Below are positions 25,235 to 33,683 of a stretch of 64,000 nucleotides of DNA, in pieces (positions within the stretch are counted from its first letter, which is position 1; every line of letters begins with the position of its first letter). A program made the translations under genes and the position numbers. The notes beneath the pieces were generated by a model. That model was not told the DNA's origin, searched no databases, and worked only from the letters and a program-made list of their open reading frames with translations. Origin of the DNA: JBBQZU01 sp038207425 (GTDB lineage: Bacteria > Bacteroidota > Bacteroidia > Flavobacteriales_D > Cryomorphaceae). The stretch spans positions 62,001 through 126,000 of the forward strand of contig JBBQZU010000007.1 of NCBI GenBank assembly GCA_038207425.1. The letters run 5' to 3'.

Positions 25235-25957
25235 ATGATTCAGAACCACAGCAAATACACACCGCAAGACTTTAAAGTCTGGAAAACCCTATTCGACCGA
25301 CAGATACAAAATCTCGAAATGAGTGCTTCGGAAGTTTATCTCCGTGCTATAAACGATGTGGGCTTTTCAGCAGCAGCAATTCCAGATTTCACTAAGGTGA
25401 ACGAAAGGTTGATACAGGCAACCGGATTTCAATTGCAGGCTGTTCCACATATTGTTCCAAACGAAATTTTCTTTCCATTGCTAAACAAGCGCATTTTCAC
25501 GGCTACCACTTGGCTAAGAAATATGGAACAACTTGATTATCTTGAAGAGCCCGACATGTTTCATGATGTATTTGGCCATGTGCCGCTGCTTAGCAATGCT
25601 ACTTTTTGCAACTTTTTTCACGGTTTGGCGAAGATTGCGGTAAAGCATATTCACAACCCTGCAATTATTGAGATGCTGGGCAGAGTATATTGGTTTACTA
25701 TAGAATTTGGTTTGATAAATGAGAATAATCAATTGAAGATTTATGGTGCAGGAATAGCTAGTTCTTACGGCGAAACCAACTATGCGCTGAGCAACGCTCC
25801 CATGCACCTGCCCTTCGATGTACGCTCAATCATGAATACGGAATATGACAATATGCGCATTCAAGAAAAGTATTTCGTAATAGACAGTTTCGAGCAGCTT
25901 TTTCAATCGCTTAGTTCTATTGAAAATGAGATTCAATGCACACCTGCAAATTCCTGA
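25235..25957 (+). CDS. phhA: phenylalanine 4-monooxygenase
   Basis: Predicted cytoplasmic pterin-dependent iron enzyme that hydroxylates phenylalanine to tyrosine. The Fe ligands are present: the His pair in MFHDVFGHVPLL (~109-120) and the Glu in WFTIEFGLI (~155-163). Family segments EIFFPLLNKRIFTATTWLR and YGAGIASSYGET are also clear. Its 240-residue length matches bacterial monomeric forms with no regulatory ACT domain. Upstream sits a terminator and a Tyr-rich leader ORF, suggesting control by tyrosine supply. The pterin recycling enzyme is not nearby. Phenylalanine and tyrosine metabolism could link to the aromatic-acid genes at 31 kb, though that is inference. Confidence 0.93.
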   Translation: MIQNHSKYTPQDFKVWKTLFDRQIQNLEMSASEVYLRAINDVGFSAAAIPDFTKVNERLIQATGFQLQAVPHIVPNEIFFPLLNKRIFTATTWLRNMEQLDYLEEPDMFHDVFGHVPLLSNATFCNFFHGLAKIAVKHIHNPAIIEMLGRVYWFTIEFGLINENNQLKIYGAGIASSYGETNYALSNAPMHLPFDVRSIMNTEYDNMRIQEKYFVIDSFEQLFQSLSSIENEIQCTPANS

Positions 25958-25961
25958 ACAA

Positions 25962-28367
25962 TTAAAACTCAACTACGATACCAAGAGTAGGCAGGAGAAA
26001 CCCAACTGTATTTTGCACCCGTGTTGTTAGGTATCTTGTGGGGTCATCAGGGTCAACAATGGGCGTGCCTTCTTCGGTGCGCAATACATCGAGGTTCGGA
26101 TCGAGTTCGAAAACAGCATTGGTAAGGTTCTCAATATCGAAATACAGGTTAAGACTCCATTTATCAAAGAAGTATTTTTTGTCAATGCGCGCATCGAGCT
26201 GGTAAATATTAGGATTCCGTTTTTCATTGAGCTGAGTAAAATCGGGCAATCCACGACCGTTTACATCCCATACTTCTGTGAGCGATGAAGTTTGAACATC
26301 AATAGGAGTAAACGGTGTACCGCCGAGTGCGCGGAGCCTGAATCCCACTTCCCAGTTTTTACCGAATTTCTTACCCGCAGTAAGGCTTAAAATATAGCGA
26401 TTGTCCCAGGTAGCAGGCACCAATGCATCATTCCTGTCAGAAAATTCGCTCCTTACCAATGTGAGTGCAGCTATACCATACAGTCCATTGTATAGCTTTC
26501 GCTGAACGAGAAACTCTACTCCATATGCCCTGCCAGTGCCAAGTGACACTACCGATTCGTTGCCAATAACTCCAAAATCTGCGCCCAGATTAGCGAGTGA
26601 AATACTGTCGCGCAGGCTAAACGGGTAAGCGTCGTACCATTTATAAAAACCTTCAACAGAAACCTTGGTATTTTTCGGAAAAATGTACTGAAGGCCGGCC
26701 ACCACATGATCGTTGCGGATATATGTTACGCCATTGTCGCGGTTTACGAGGTTGCCCTGCTCATCGCGAAAACCAAAAACGGTATAGGCAGGCGTTTGAA
26801 AGTAGCGACCCACACTTGCATTTGCAGTAAGTGAACTGGTAATGCTGTATGAAGCTGATAAGCGCGGTGAAAATTGCTCCAAAGGATTGCTCATACTTGG
26901 TGCGTAGTTATTCCAATCGAGCCGCAAACCGCCAGAAAGCAACAGTCGCTCTTCGAGAAAGGTTCGACTTGCACTCCCGAAAAGTCCGAATTTCTGAAAG
27001 GTGATGTCGGTGTCAAAGTTGATGGTTTGCAGACTGCCGTCGGGAAGGCTAATTCTGTTGAAGGTTGCACTTACAAACCTTACGTGCTCTAAATTAGCGC
27101 CCATATTAAATCGCCAGCCGCGATTGCGAATGGTATTTTCCAGCCTGAGTTTATTCTCAATTTCCTGACTGTCGTAGTTGAGTATTAAATTATCGGGAGT
27201 ACTTTCGTCATTGTTAAAATACTTTACTGCCGTATTGCGCAAGTGGCTTCGACTTACAATAATATTTTGAAAGCCTTTACCAGAAAAATGCTTGTAGTTG
27301 GATCCGACGGTATAATTCCATTGTTCATTCACCGGCAAGTTGCCTATCAAGTATAGCTTTTCTTGCCTGGCAGCAGGGTCAGTTTCATTGGCTGCTGCTG
27401 CTTCATTGAGTTTAAATGTGTCAAATGCTCCAACACCAAGAAAGGTTATTTCATTTTTCTGATTGATGCGGTGCTTCACTTTAAACTGGGCATCGTTATA
27501 GGTTGGCAAAAATGGAAGACCAATAATACTGAATAGAAATTGCAGATAACTTCTCCTTACGGAAAATATATAGGACGTTTTATCATTCAAAGGCCCGTCG
27601 AAGGTCAGGCCCACTTCACTTGCTCCTAGCGTAAAGTTGGTGCGCATGCGATCTGCATTGCCATCCTTCTGGGTGAAATCTAATACCGAACTTAGAGCAT
27701 TGCCTCTATTTGCTGGAAAGGCACCTGAGTAGAAGTCTACATTCTCGATAAAATTTACATTCAGTATACCCACCGGACCGCCTGACGAACCTTGAGTAGC
27801 AAAGTGATTAATAACGGGTATTTCTATTCCATCAAGAAAAAACCTGTTTTCATTTGGCGCGCCGCCGCGAATAATGATATCATTTCTGAAAGATAGGGAT
27901 GACGCTACGCCCGGCAATACCTGAATTGCTCTGGATATATCGCGGTTTCCGCCTGGATTTCGCTGTATTTCATTTGTACCTATTGTCTGCAGCGAAAGCG
28001 GGCTTTCTTCTCTGCGCTCGAATACTGCTGTAGTAATCTCTACCACCTGCAAGTCGGTGCCGGTGCTGCGCATAGCGATGTTAACAGTGGTAGGCTGCTT
28101 TGCAAAAACCTGTACTTCAAATACTGTACGCGGCTTATATCCAATATAGGTTGCCTGCACATTATAAAGACCCGGAGTAAGACCTTCAATCACATAATTT
28201 CCATCAATATCGCTCGCTGCACCAATAGTGGTATTTTGAATCGAAACATTGGCAAAAGGAATTGATTCATTGGTTGTTTCGTCAAAAACCCGGCCTTTGA
28301 TAATTCCTTGCTGGGCGCTTAGCACATTGAAGCTAAACAACAGTAAAATTAATATCAATAATCTCAT
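25962..28367 (-). CDS. TonB-dependent receptor with carboxypeptidase-regulatory-like domain
   Basis: Predicted outer membrane active transporter of 801 residues. It has a signal peptide (MRLLILILLLFSFNVLSAQ), an N-terminal carboxypeptidase-regulatory-like domain (~20-105: IIKGRVFDETTNESIPFANV, GAASDIDGNYVIEGL), a plug (~120-230 with ISRAIQVLPGVASS and NDIIIRGGAPNENRFFLDGI) and a 22-strand-type barrel ending in LLPTLGIVVEF. The ATG at 28367 is chosen since it starts the signal peptide; the longer open frame upstream is not credible. It is convergent with phhA (4 bp apart). The ligand is unknown; no SusD-like gene is present. Confidence 0.92.
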   Translation of the reverse strand: MRLLILILLLFSFNVLSAQQGIIKGRVFDETTNESIPFANVSIQNTTIGAASDIDGNYVIEGLTPGLYNVQATYIGYKPRTVFEVQVFAKQPTTVNIAMRSTGTDLQVVEITTAVFERREESPLSLQTIGTNEIQRNPGGNRDISRAIQVLPGVASSLSFRNDIIIRGGAPNENRFFLDGIEIPVINHFATQGSSGGPVGILNVNFIENVDFYSGAFPANRGNALSSVLDFTQKDGNADRMRTNFTLGASEVGLTFDGPLNDKTSYIFSVRRSYLQFLFSIIGLPFLPTYNDAQFKVKHRINQKNEITFLGVGAFDTFKLNEAAAANETDPAARQEKLYLIGNLPVNEQWNYTVGSNYKHFSGKGFQNIIVSRSHLRNTAVKYFNNDESTPDNLILNYDSQEIENKLRLENTIRNRGWRFNMGANLEHVRFVSATFNRISLPDGSLQTINFDTDITFQKFGLFGSASRTFLEERLLLSGGLRLDWNNYAPSMSNPLEQFSPRLSASYSITSSLTANASVGRYFQTPAYTVFGFRDEQGNLVNRDNGVTYIRNDHVVAGLQYIFPKNTKVSVEGFYKWYDAYPFSLRDSISLANLGADFGVIGNESVVSLGTGRAYGVEFLVQRKLYNGLYGIAALTLVRSEFSDRNDALVPATWDNRYILSLTAGKKFGKNWEVGFRLRALGGTPFTPIDVQTSSLTEVWDVNGRGLPDFTQLNEKRNPNIYQLDARIDKKYFFDKWSLNLYFDIENLTNAVFELDPNLDVLRTEEGTPIVDPDDPTRYLTTRVQNTVGFLLPTLGIVVEF

Positions 28368-28510
28368 TATGAATAGTAAAGTAGGCGAGGTAACAACCTT
28401 TCTGTTGATTAGTTTTGAAATCGCAAAAAAACCGCGCGCTTCCTTATTGCGAGCAAGGTCAAAATTTGCAATCTTTACAAAACAAAGTTTACAAAATACT
28501 GTATATCGAA

Positions 28511-29281
28511 ATGAGATGGTTATTGTTGGTTTCACTATTGTCAATATTTGCAACCAGAACAACCGCACAGGTTGGTGGTCTTGTATTTAAACCTGTTGAG
28601 TCCATCATGCCAAACTTTTCAGAATCCGGCAAACAATTTATAAAGGTTCTGGGGCCTGACGAGTATCACCGTTACCGTCTTTCACTGCAAGGTGGAGTTG
28701 CTCAATGGTTTTACAGGGTTGCAGATAAACCTGAAGAGTTACAGCAACACTACCGCGATTTGAGGGGGGGCTTCTCTTTTGGAGGAAATTTCAACTATTT
28801 CATGGGTGCTCAATTTGGAATAGGGCTCCGGTACGATCATTTTATCAGCAACCATACCAGCATTGTAAGCGTAAAACCTGACGAACTCTCTCCGGCTGAA
28901 GATGTGAATCTGAGCGATGATGTAACCATACAGTTTGTGGGTCCGCAAATCGCTCTTCGCTATTACTCTGATGATAGCAGAAAAGCTTTCATTATGGGTA
29001 TAGGAATTGGATACGCCGGCTACCGCGATAAAGGAATCAATGAACTTAGCGAATCATTCACCATTACAGGCAGCAATTTGGGAATAGTAGCCGATTTCTC
29101 TGGCGACTTCTACATTGGCGATTATGGGGCTGTCGGCGTAGGTATTACCTTTTGCATGAGCAATCTGGTGAAATTTACTACTGAGATAAATGGTGAAAAA
29201 ATCTCAGGAGAATACGAACGCCGCGATCAGATAAGCCTCACTTTCGCGACTCTGAATGTAGGTTTTAGGCTGGTGAAGTAA
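28511..29281 (+). CDS. putative outer membrane beta-barrel protein
   Basis: Protein of 256 residues with a signal peptide (RWLLLVSLLSIFATRTTAQ) and barrel-like strands (GGNFNYFMGAQFGIGLRYDH, FVGPQIALRYY, KAFIMGIGIGYAGY, YGAVGVGITFCMS), ending LTFATLNVGFRLVK. It resembles the small PorT-like barrel class but I cannot name the family. The start at 28511 fits the signal peptide. It is divergent from the TonB receptor gene across ~140 bp, and the pair could share regulation. Confidence 0.75.
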   Translation: MRWLLLVSLLSIFATRTTAQVGGLVFKPVESIMPNFSESGKQFIKVLGPDEYHRYRLSLQGGVAQWFYRVADKPEELQQHYRDLRGGFSFGGNFNYFMGAQFGIGLRYDHFISNHTSIVSVKPDELSPAEDVNLSDDVTIQFVGPQIALRYYSDDSRKAFIMGIGIGYAGYRDKGINELSESFTITGSNLGIVADFSGDFYIGDYGAVGVGITFCMSNLVKFTTEINGEKISGEYERRDQISLTFATLNVGFRLVK

Positions 29282-29341
29282 ATCGTTGAATGAGCGGATG
29301 CTAAGGAACATCAACTTCTGAGTGTTGTTCCCTCGCAAACC

Positions 29342-29363
29342 GGTTTATTTCGCAAAATAAACC
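29342..29363 (+). terminator. AT-rich 9-bp hairpin after the barrel gene
   Basis: GGTTTATTT (29342-29350) and AAATAAACC (29355-29363) pair perfectly around CGCA. There is no T-run, so termination is uncertain. It lies 60 bp after the barrel stop and 38 bp past the end of the convergent small membrane gene. Confidence 0.35.
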
Positions 29364-29401
29364 TAGCCATATTTACAGCTATTCATTGCCCAAAGGGTGC
29401 A

Positions 29402-29554
29402 TTACGCCCTCCTGCCTTGAATTACCCTCAGAATTACAGCAATAAGTGCGATAACAAGCAGGACGTGAATAATACCACCTGCATTAAAACCCAGATAGCC
29501 AATGGCCCAAAGAATCAATAGTACAACAGCAACGATATAAAGAAGATTGCCCAT
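29402..29554 (-). CDS. lmo0937/DUF5670-type small membrane protein
   Basis: A 50-residue protein beginning MGNLLYIVAVVLLILWAIGY, with two hydrophobic helices separated by LGFNAGGIIH and ending VILRVIQGRR plus A. The pattern (WAIGYLGF...G.IHVLL) is that of the lmo0937 / DUF5670 family, which is found in stress-related loci of Firmicutes and Bacteroidota. It is too short for many gene finders. The next genes upstream on the same strand are the coiled-coil lipoprotein and an AraC regulator. A T-rich terminator separates it from them, so it likely has its own promoter in 29555-29700. Confidence 0.85.
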   Translation of the reverse strand: MGNLLYIVAVVLLILWAIGYLGFNAGGIIHVLLVIALIAVILRVIQGRRA

Positions 29555-29745
29555 GGTGAAGTTAATTAGAAATTAGGTTAAAAATTAAATTGAAATTAAG
29601 CGTGCATTTACTTTTCAATGCAGCATAACAAAGGTGTGGTTTCCAAAACTCAATAATTTATATATTTCTAACTTTTGATTTGATTATTTACATATTGGTC
29701 TCCGAGAATAATTGCTTTTTTGATTGCTTATAATTACCAGAGTAA

Positions 29746-29775
29746 CAAAAAATAAGCCCTGCTAAAAGCAAGGCT
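29746..29775 (-). terminator. minus-strand terminator after the coiled-coil lipoprotein gene
   Basis: Read on the minus strand, AGCCTTGC (29775-29768) and GCAGGGCT (29762-29755) pair with one G-T wobble around TTTTA, followed by TATTTTTTG. It is about 150 bp after the stop at 29926. Confidence 0.6.
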
Positions 29776-29925
29776 CTGAGTTGTATTAAGAACGGATTAA
29801 GAATTTCTCTTCGGGTTACTCACCAGCATGGCCCGATTCCGTCTATTTCGCGTTTTGCAGTTGCTACGCACCATATTTTATCAATACAACCATTGTCAAA
29901 TCAATCAGTAACCAGAATACTGCCC

Positions 29926-30369
29926 TTATTTGTCGTTATCTCTTACGAGATCAGCAATTGATGTACCCAAAGACTTCATGTCTCGGTTGAATTCTGTTTT
30001 GAAATTCTCCCAGCCTTCTTTGCTTTCATCTTTATAATCATCCAGCTTCTTTTTGAGCTCGTCATTCTTCTGTTCAAGGTTGTCAATGGAGCGATTGTAA
30101 GCATCTGCTGCGCTGTCGCCTGCTTTGAAAGATTTTTTCTTTAAATCTTTGATTGACTTTTCATTCTCATCTATGATTCGCTTTGTCTCTCTTCGAAAAC
30201 TTTCTACTTCCCTCTTGTATTGAAGCTCAGCTTCGGCGAGATTCTCATCAGCGTTCTGGGTGTCATCCTGCGCGTTATTTGAGCGGTCGGTCGTTGATGT
30301 GGTGCAAGACACTATCGTACCAAACCCTAGGAGTAACACAGTCATTATCTTAATCGGTGCATTTTTCAT
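29926..30369 (-). CDS. coiled-coil lipoprotein, sll1863-type stress protein
   Basis: A 147-residue lipoprotein: lipobox GTIVSC (Cys ~22) then a Thr/Ser/Asn-rich linker and a long charged helix (~45-140) with strong heptad character (EAELQYKREVESFRRETKRI, NLEQKNDELKKKLDDYK). The ending FKTEFNRDMKSLGTSIADLV is similar to proteins named sll1863-family stress response in Bacteroidota, as I recall them. Its role is likely in envelope stress. It lies between the DUF5670 gene and an AraC regulator, all on the minus strand. Confidence 0.7.
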   Translation of the reverse strand: MKNAPIKIMTVLLLGFGTIVSCTTSTTDRSNNAQDDTQNADENLAEAELQYKREVESFRRETKRIIDENEKSIKDLKKKSFKAGDSAADAYNRSIDNLEQKNDELKKKLDDYKDESKEGWENFKTEFNRDMKSLGTSIADLVRDNDK

Positions 30370-30556
30370 TTTAAGTGTTTAAGTTTACAAGCTATTGTTT
30401 TTCACTTGTCAAAGGTAAATTCGCATGCAACGGGATATTTTATACAATTGTGAAGATCAATTGTATAATTATGGGCTATAAAACCCGATCCCGAATTACA
30501 TACAGAATAAACTTGCTGATACGGCGCGCAAGGCGGGAAGCCAAAAGTATCCGACT

Positions 30557-31138
30557 TTAATGAGAATTCAAGATGCTGAGATCTTCGAGCGCAATTCGCA
30601 TTTTATGTTTCTTCAATTGTTTAAAATAACTCGGCGTTAAACCAGTCACTTTCTTGAACTGACTTGATAGGTGCGCTACACTTGTATAGTGAAGTTTATA
30701 TGAAATTTCGGTGAGGCTCAGCTCATCGTATAACAGCAACTCCTTTACCCGTTCTATTTTGTGGGCAATTATATAATGTTCAATTGTTAAACCCGTTACG
30801 TCTGAAAAAACATTGGCGAGATAGGTGTAATTATAATCCAGTTTTTCAGCAAGGTAATCTGAGAAATTAATTCTAAGTTCATTTTCCGAATAATGAATCA
30901 ATTCAGTGATAATATTTTTGATTTTCTCAATAAGGATTGCTTTTTTGCTTTCCATCAACTCAAGTCCGGATTTTTTGAGATTTCCCGTCAATATTATTAA
31001 TTGCTCTATAGTAAGGTCCTGATTTGTTTCGGCCATACCAAGATCAACACTGAGGCAGATAATGTTCAACTTAAGTAGTTCAGCTCTAACCACCATCTTA
31101 CAACGTTGACTCACCATATATTTAATATACAATTTCAT
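30557..31138 (-). CDS. AraC-family transcriptional regulator
   Basis: A 193-residue regulator with a C-terminal AraC double helix-turn-helix (~95-180): YLANVFSDVTGLTIEHYI, HKIERVKELLLYDELSLTEI, then SVAHLSSQFKKVTGLTPS. The N-terminal region is short (KLYIKYMVSQRCKMVV, then ESKKAILIEKIKNII) and carries no cupin or other clear sensor. I recall this compact form as common in Bacteroidota. The start at 31138 keeps the conserved YIKYMV segment. It lies upstream of the coiled-coil lipoprotein gene with ~190 bp between them, so it may regulate that gene. Confidence 0.88.
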   Translation of the reverse strand: MKLYIKYMVSQRCKMVVRAELLKLNIICLSVDLGMAETNQDLTIEQLIILTGNLKKSGLELMESKKAILIEKIKNIITELIHYSENELRINFSDYLAEKLDYNYTYLANVFSDVTGLTIEHYIIAHKIERVKELLLYDELSLTEISYKLHYTSVAHLSSQFKKVTGLTPSYFKQLKKHKMRIALEDLSILNSH

Positions 31139-31250
31139 TCAGTGAGCGGCTAATGCTAAGTTTGATTTCGCTCAAAGGTAATAATATATCTGCGTGATCA
31201 ATGCTGACAGCTACTATTGCTTCTACCTCCACACTTTTTGTAACTTCGCC

Positions 31251-31258
31251 CCCATCAC
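31251..31258 (+). promoter_or_regulatory. candidate -7 box TAACTTCG for the paa operon
   Basis: TAACTTCG fits TAnnTTCG and ends 9 nt before the paaG ATG at 31268. Transcription would start almost at the start codon, giving a very short leader. Confidence 0.4.
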
Positions 31259-31267
31259 TATTTGTTT

Positions 31268-32044
31268 ATGAGTACAGTAAAATTTGAAGTGGCAGGCGCG
31301 GTAGCCACAATCACCCTAAGCAGACCTCAGGTATTTAATAGCTTCAACCGCGAAATGGCGCTTGCCTTTCAGTGCGTCTTAGACGAGTGTCAGAAAAGAG
31401 AGGATATACGTTGCGTAGTAATTACGGGCGAGGGAAAAGCATTCTGTGCAGGTCAAGACCTTCAGGAAGTAACCGATCCGGATGGTCCATTGCTCAATAC
31501 CATTGTGCGCGACCATTACAACCCAATTATCGAAAAGATACGTGGGTTGAACAAACCGGTAATTGCAGCAGTAAACGGAGTAGCCGCGGGTGCCGGCGCG
31601 AACATTGCTCTTTGTTGCGATATTGTTGTAGCTACCGAATCGGCATCTTTTATACAGGCTTTCAGCAAAATAGGATTGATTCCCGATAGCGGCGGAACTT
31701 TCTTCATGCCGCGCCTTATTGGCTTTCAAAAGGCATCAGCACTCATTATGCTCGGCGACAAAATATCAGCCGCTCAGTCAGAGTCGCTCGGAATGATCTA
31801 CAAATCAGTAGCCGATGGAGATTTTACTTTAGAGATAAAAACATTGGCCGAAAGACTGGCAAGTATGCCGACTTTAGGACTGGCCTACACCAAAAAGGCG
31901 TTGAACGAATCAATGCAAAACAATCTGCAGGAACAACTGGCACTGGAAGAAGTGTTGCAAACCAAAGCCGGAACTACAAACGATTACAATGAAGGAGTTG
32001 CAGCGTTTCTCGAAAAGAGAAAACCCAACTTCAAAGGAAAATAA
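31268..32044 (+). CDS. paaG: 2-(1,2-epoxy-1,2-dihydrophenyl)acetyl-CoA isomerase
   Basis: Crotonase-fold enzyme of 258 residues that isomerises ring-1,2-epoxyphenylacetyl-CoA to the oxepin form. Motifs are the CoA-oxyanion segment GKAFCAGQDLQEV (~58-70), NGVAAGAGANIALCCDIV (~103-120) and the catalytic Asp in GLIPDSGGTFFMPR (~136-149), an Asp-containing signature seen in PaaG rather than in ordinary enoyl-CoA hydratases. The ATG at 31268 is chosen over a TTG two codons upstream. It is the first gene of paaG-H-I-J-Y (2-nt gap to paaH). The upper-pathway genes paaABCDE, paaK and paaZ are not in the window. Confidence 0.9.
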   Translation: MSTVKFEVAGAVATITLSRPQVFNSFNREMALAFQCVLDECQKREDIRCVVITGEGKAFCAGQDLQEVTDPDGPLLNTIVRDHYNPIIEKIRGLNKPVIAAVNGVAAGAGANIALCCDIVVATESASFIQAFSKIGLIPDSGGTFFMPRLIGFQKASALIMLGDKISAAQSESLGMIYKSVADGDFTLEIKTLAERLASMPTLGLAYTKKALNESMQNNLQEQLALEEVLQTKAGTTNDYNEGVAAFLEKRKPNFKGK

Positions 32045-32046
32045 AT

Positions 32047-33243
32047 ATGAAAAGACTCAATAAAGATTCCAAAATAGCTGTAATAGGCAGCGGTGCAATG
32101 GGTAGCGGCATTGCACAGGTAGCTGCTACCGCCGGACACAAGGTCTGTCTCTACGACAACAACCGCGAAGCGCTGGAAAGAACCCTATCATCCATGTCGA
32201 AAATATTGGACCGACAAGTGGAAAAGGGGAAAATGACATCTGAAGCCGTCAGCGACATCATGGCCAATATTATACCATGTTATAGCTTGGAGCAAATCAC
32301 CGAAGCCGACCTCGTGATAGAAGCCATCGTTGAAGACCTTTCGGTGAAAACCAACCTTTTCAGCCATCTCGAAATCATTGTAGACGAGGATACTATCCTT
32401 GCTACCAACACATCATCCTTGAGCGTAGCAAGTATATGCGCAGCCTGCACAAAACCGCAGAGAGTAATAGGTATTCACTTCTTCAACCCCGCCCCTCTTA
32501 TGCCGCTGGTGGAAATAATTGCCGCGGTGCAAACCGATGGAGACACGCTGGTAGAAGCACGCAACCTGATTGATAGCTGGGGCAAAACGACTGTAACCTG
32601 CAAGGATACACCCGGCTTTATAGTGAACCGTGTGGCGCGTCCATTTTACGGCGAAGCCCTGAGAATGTATGAAGAAGGTATTGCCGACTTTGCAACAATA
32701 GACTGGGCGGTAAAGGAAATTGGGAAGTTCCGCATGGGCCCCTTTGAATTGATGGATTATATAGGCAACGATATCAACTACGCCGTTACAGAAACTGTTT
32801 TCAAGGAATTTTACTTCGATCAACGATACCGGCCTTCATTCACCCAAAAACGCATGGTGGAAGCAGGTTGGCTTGGTCGCAAATCGGGCCGCGGATACTA
32901 CGACTACAGCGAAAATTCAAAAACACCGCAACCGACCAAAGATTTTGTGTTGGGACAAGCGATTGTAAACCGGATGCTCGTAATGCTTATCAACGAAGCA
33001 GTCGATGCGCTCTACCTGAACATTTCAACACGAGATGGAATAGAACTCGCTATGACACGTGGAGTGAATTACCCTAAAGGTTTGCTACATTGGGCCGATG
33101 AGCTCGGAGTAGGTGTGGTACTTCGCGACGTCGAAGCGCTCCAGCACCACTATGGCGAAGACCGTTACCGCCCTAGCTCACTGCTGCGTAAAATGGCTCA
33201 GGAAGGACTTAAATTCTTTCCTGATAAAATTTATGAAAACTAA
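32047..33243 (+). CDS. paaH: 3-hydroxyadipyl-CoA dehydrogenase (3-hydroxyacyl-CoA dehydrogenase)
   Basis: NAD-dependent dehydrogenase of 398 residues. The Rossmann motif is GSGAMGSGIAQVAATAG (~14-30). The active-site segment GIHFFNPAPLMPLVEII (~140-156) carries the catalytic His, and the C-terminal 3HCDH helical domain follows (TPGFIVNRVARPFYGEA, FRMGPFELMDYIGND, RKSGRGYYDY). It is shorter than the ~475-residue E. coli PaaH because the second C-terminal half is reduced. Its stop TAA overlaps the paaI ATG (TAATG), which indicates coupling. The role, oxidising 3-hydroxyadipyl-CoA, is inferred from operon position. Confidence 0.9.
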   Translation: MKRLNKDSKIAVIGSGAMGSGIAQVAATAGHKVCLYDNNREALERTLSSMSKILDRQVEKGKMTSEAVSDIMANIIPCYSLEQITEADLVIEAIVEDLSVKTNLFSHLEIIVDEDTILATNTSSLSVASICAACTKPQRVIGIHFFNPAPLMPLVEIIAAVQTDGDTLVEARNLIDSWGKTTVTCKDTPGFIVNRVARPFYGEALRMYEEGIADFATIDWAVKEIGKFRMGPFELMDYIGNDINYAVTETVFKEFYFDQRYRPSFTQKRMVEAGWLGRKSGRGYYDYSENSKTPQPTKDFVLGQAIVNRMLVMLINEAVDALYLNISTRDGIELAMTRGVNYPKGLLHWADELGVGVVLRDVEALQHHYGEDRYRPSSLLRKMAQEGLKFFPDKIYEN

Positions 33244-33683
33244 TGGGCACTGCCGAAGATCAACTGCCTTCTGCATCTTCCATAGTTGGCAGAATGATGG
33301 AACAGGACTTATTCAGCCAATGGCTAGGCATAGAGGTGCTGAAAACAGAGAAAGGATATTGTAAACTTCGTATGACCGTAAGACCCGACATGGTGAATGG
33401 TTTCGGCATAGCCCATGGTGGCATTGCCTTCAGCCTTGCCGACAGCGCCCTCGCCTTTGCGGCAAATGGACATGGCAGAATTTCGGTAAGCACCCATACA
33501 AGTATTTCACACTTCGAACAACTCAAACCCGGCGATGTGGTGCATGCCGAAGCCCGGCAATCGCACCTTGGAGATAAAATTGCCCATTATTCGGTTACGC
33601 TTACCAATGAATCGGGTGCAATAGTAGCATCATTTACTGGAAGCGTATATCGTACTTCACAACCTTGGAAACTGATATCATGA
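33243..33683 (+). CDS. paaI: hydroxyphenylacetyl-CoA thioesterase (hotdog fold)
   Basis: A 146-residue hotdog thioesterase. The PaaI signature is visible: GFGIAHGGIAFSLADSALAFAAN (~49-72, with the catalytic Asp region) and SVSTHTSISHFEQLKPGD. In the Paa pathway it releases CoA from off-pathway or dead-end thioesters. It overlaps paaH by one base and paaJ by four (ATGA), so the three are translated as a coupled unit. It is normal length. Confidence 0.9.
   Translation: MGTAEDQLPSASSIVGRMMEQDLFSQWLGIEVLKTEKGYCKLRMTVRPDMVNGFGIAHGGIAFSLADSALAFAANGHGRISVSTHTSISHFEQLKPGDVVHAEARQSHLGDKIAHYSVTLTNESGAIVASFTGSVYRTSQPWKLIS

Noticed and set aside
30375..30560. 61-codon plus-strand ORF between the coiled-coil lipoprotein and the AraC regulator genes
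   Set aside because: Basic, low-complexity, no motif; sits in the likely promoter region.
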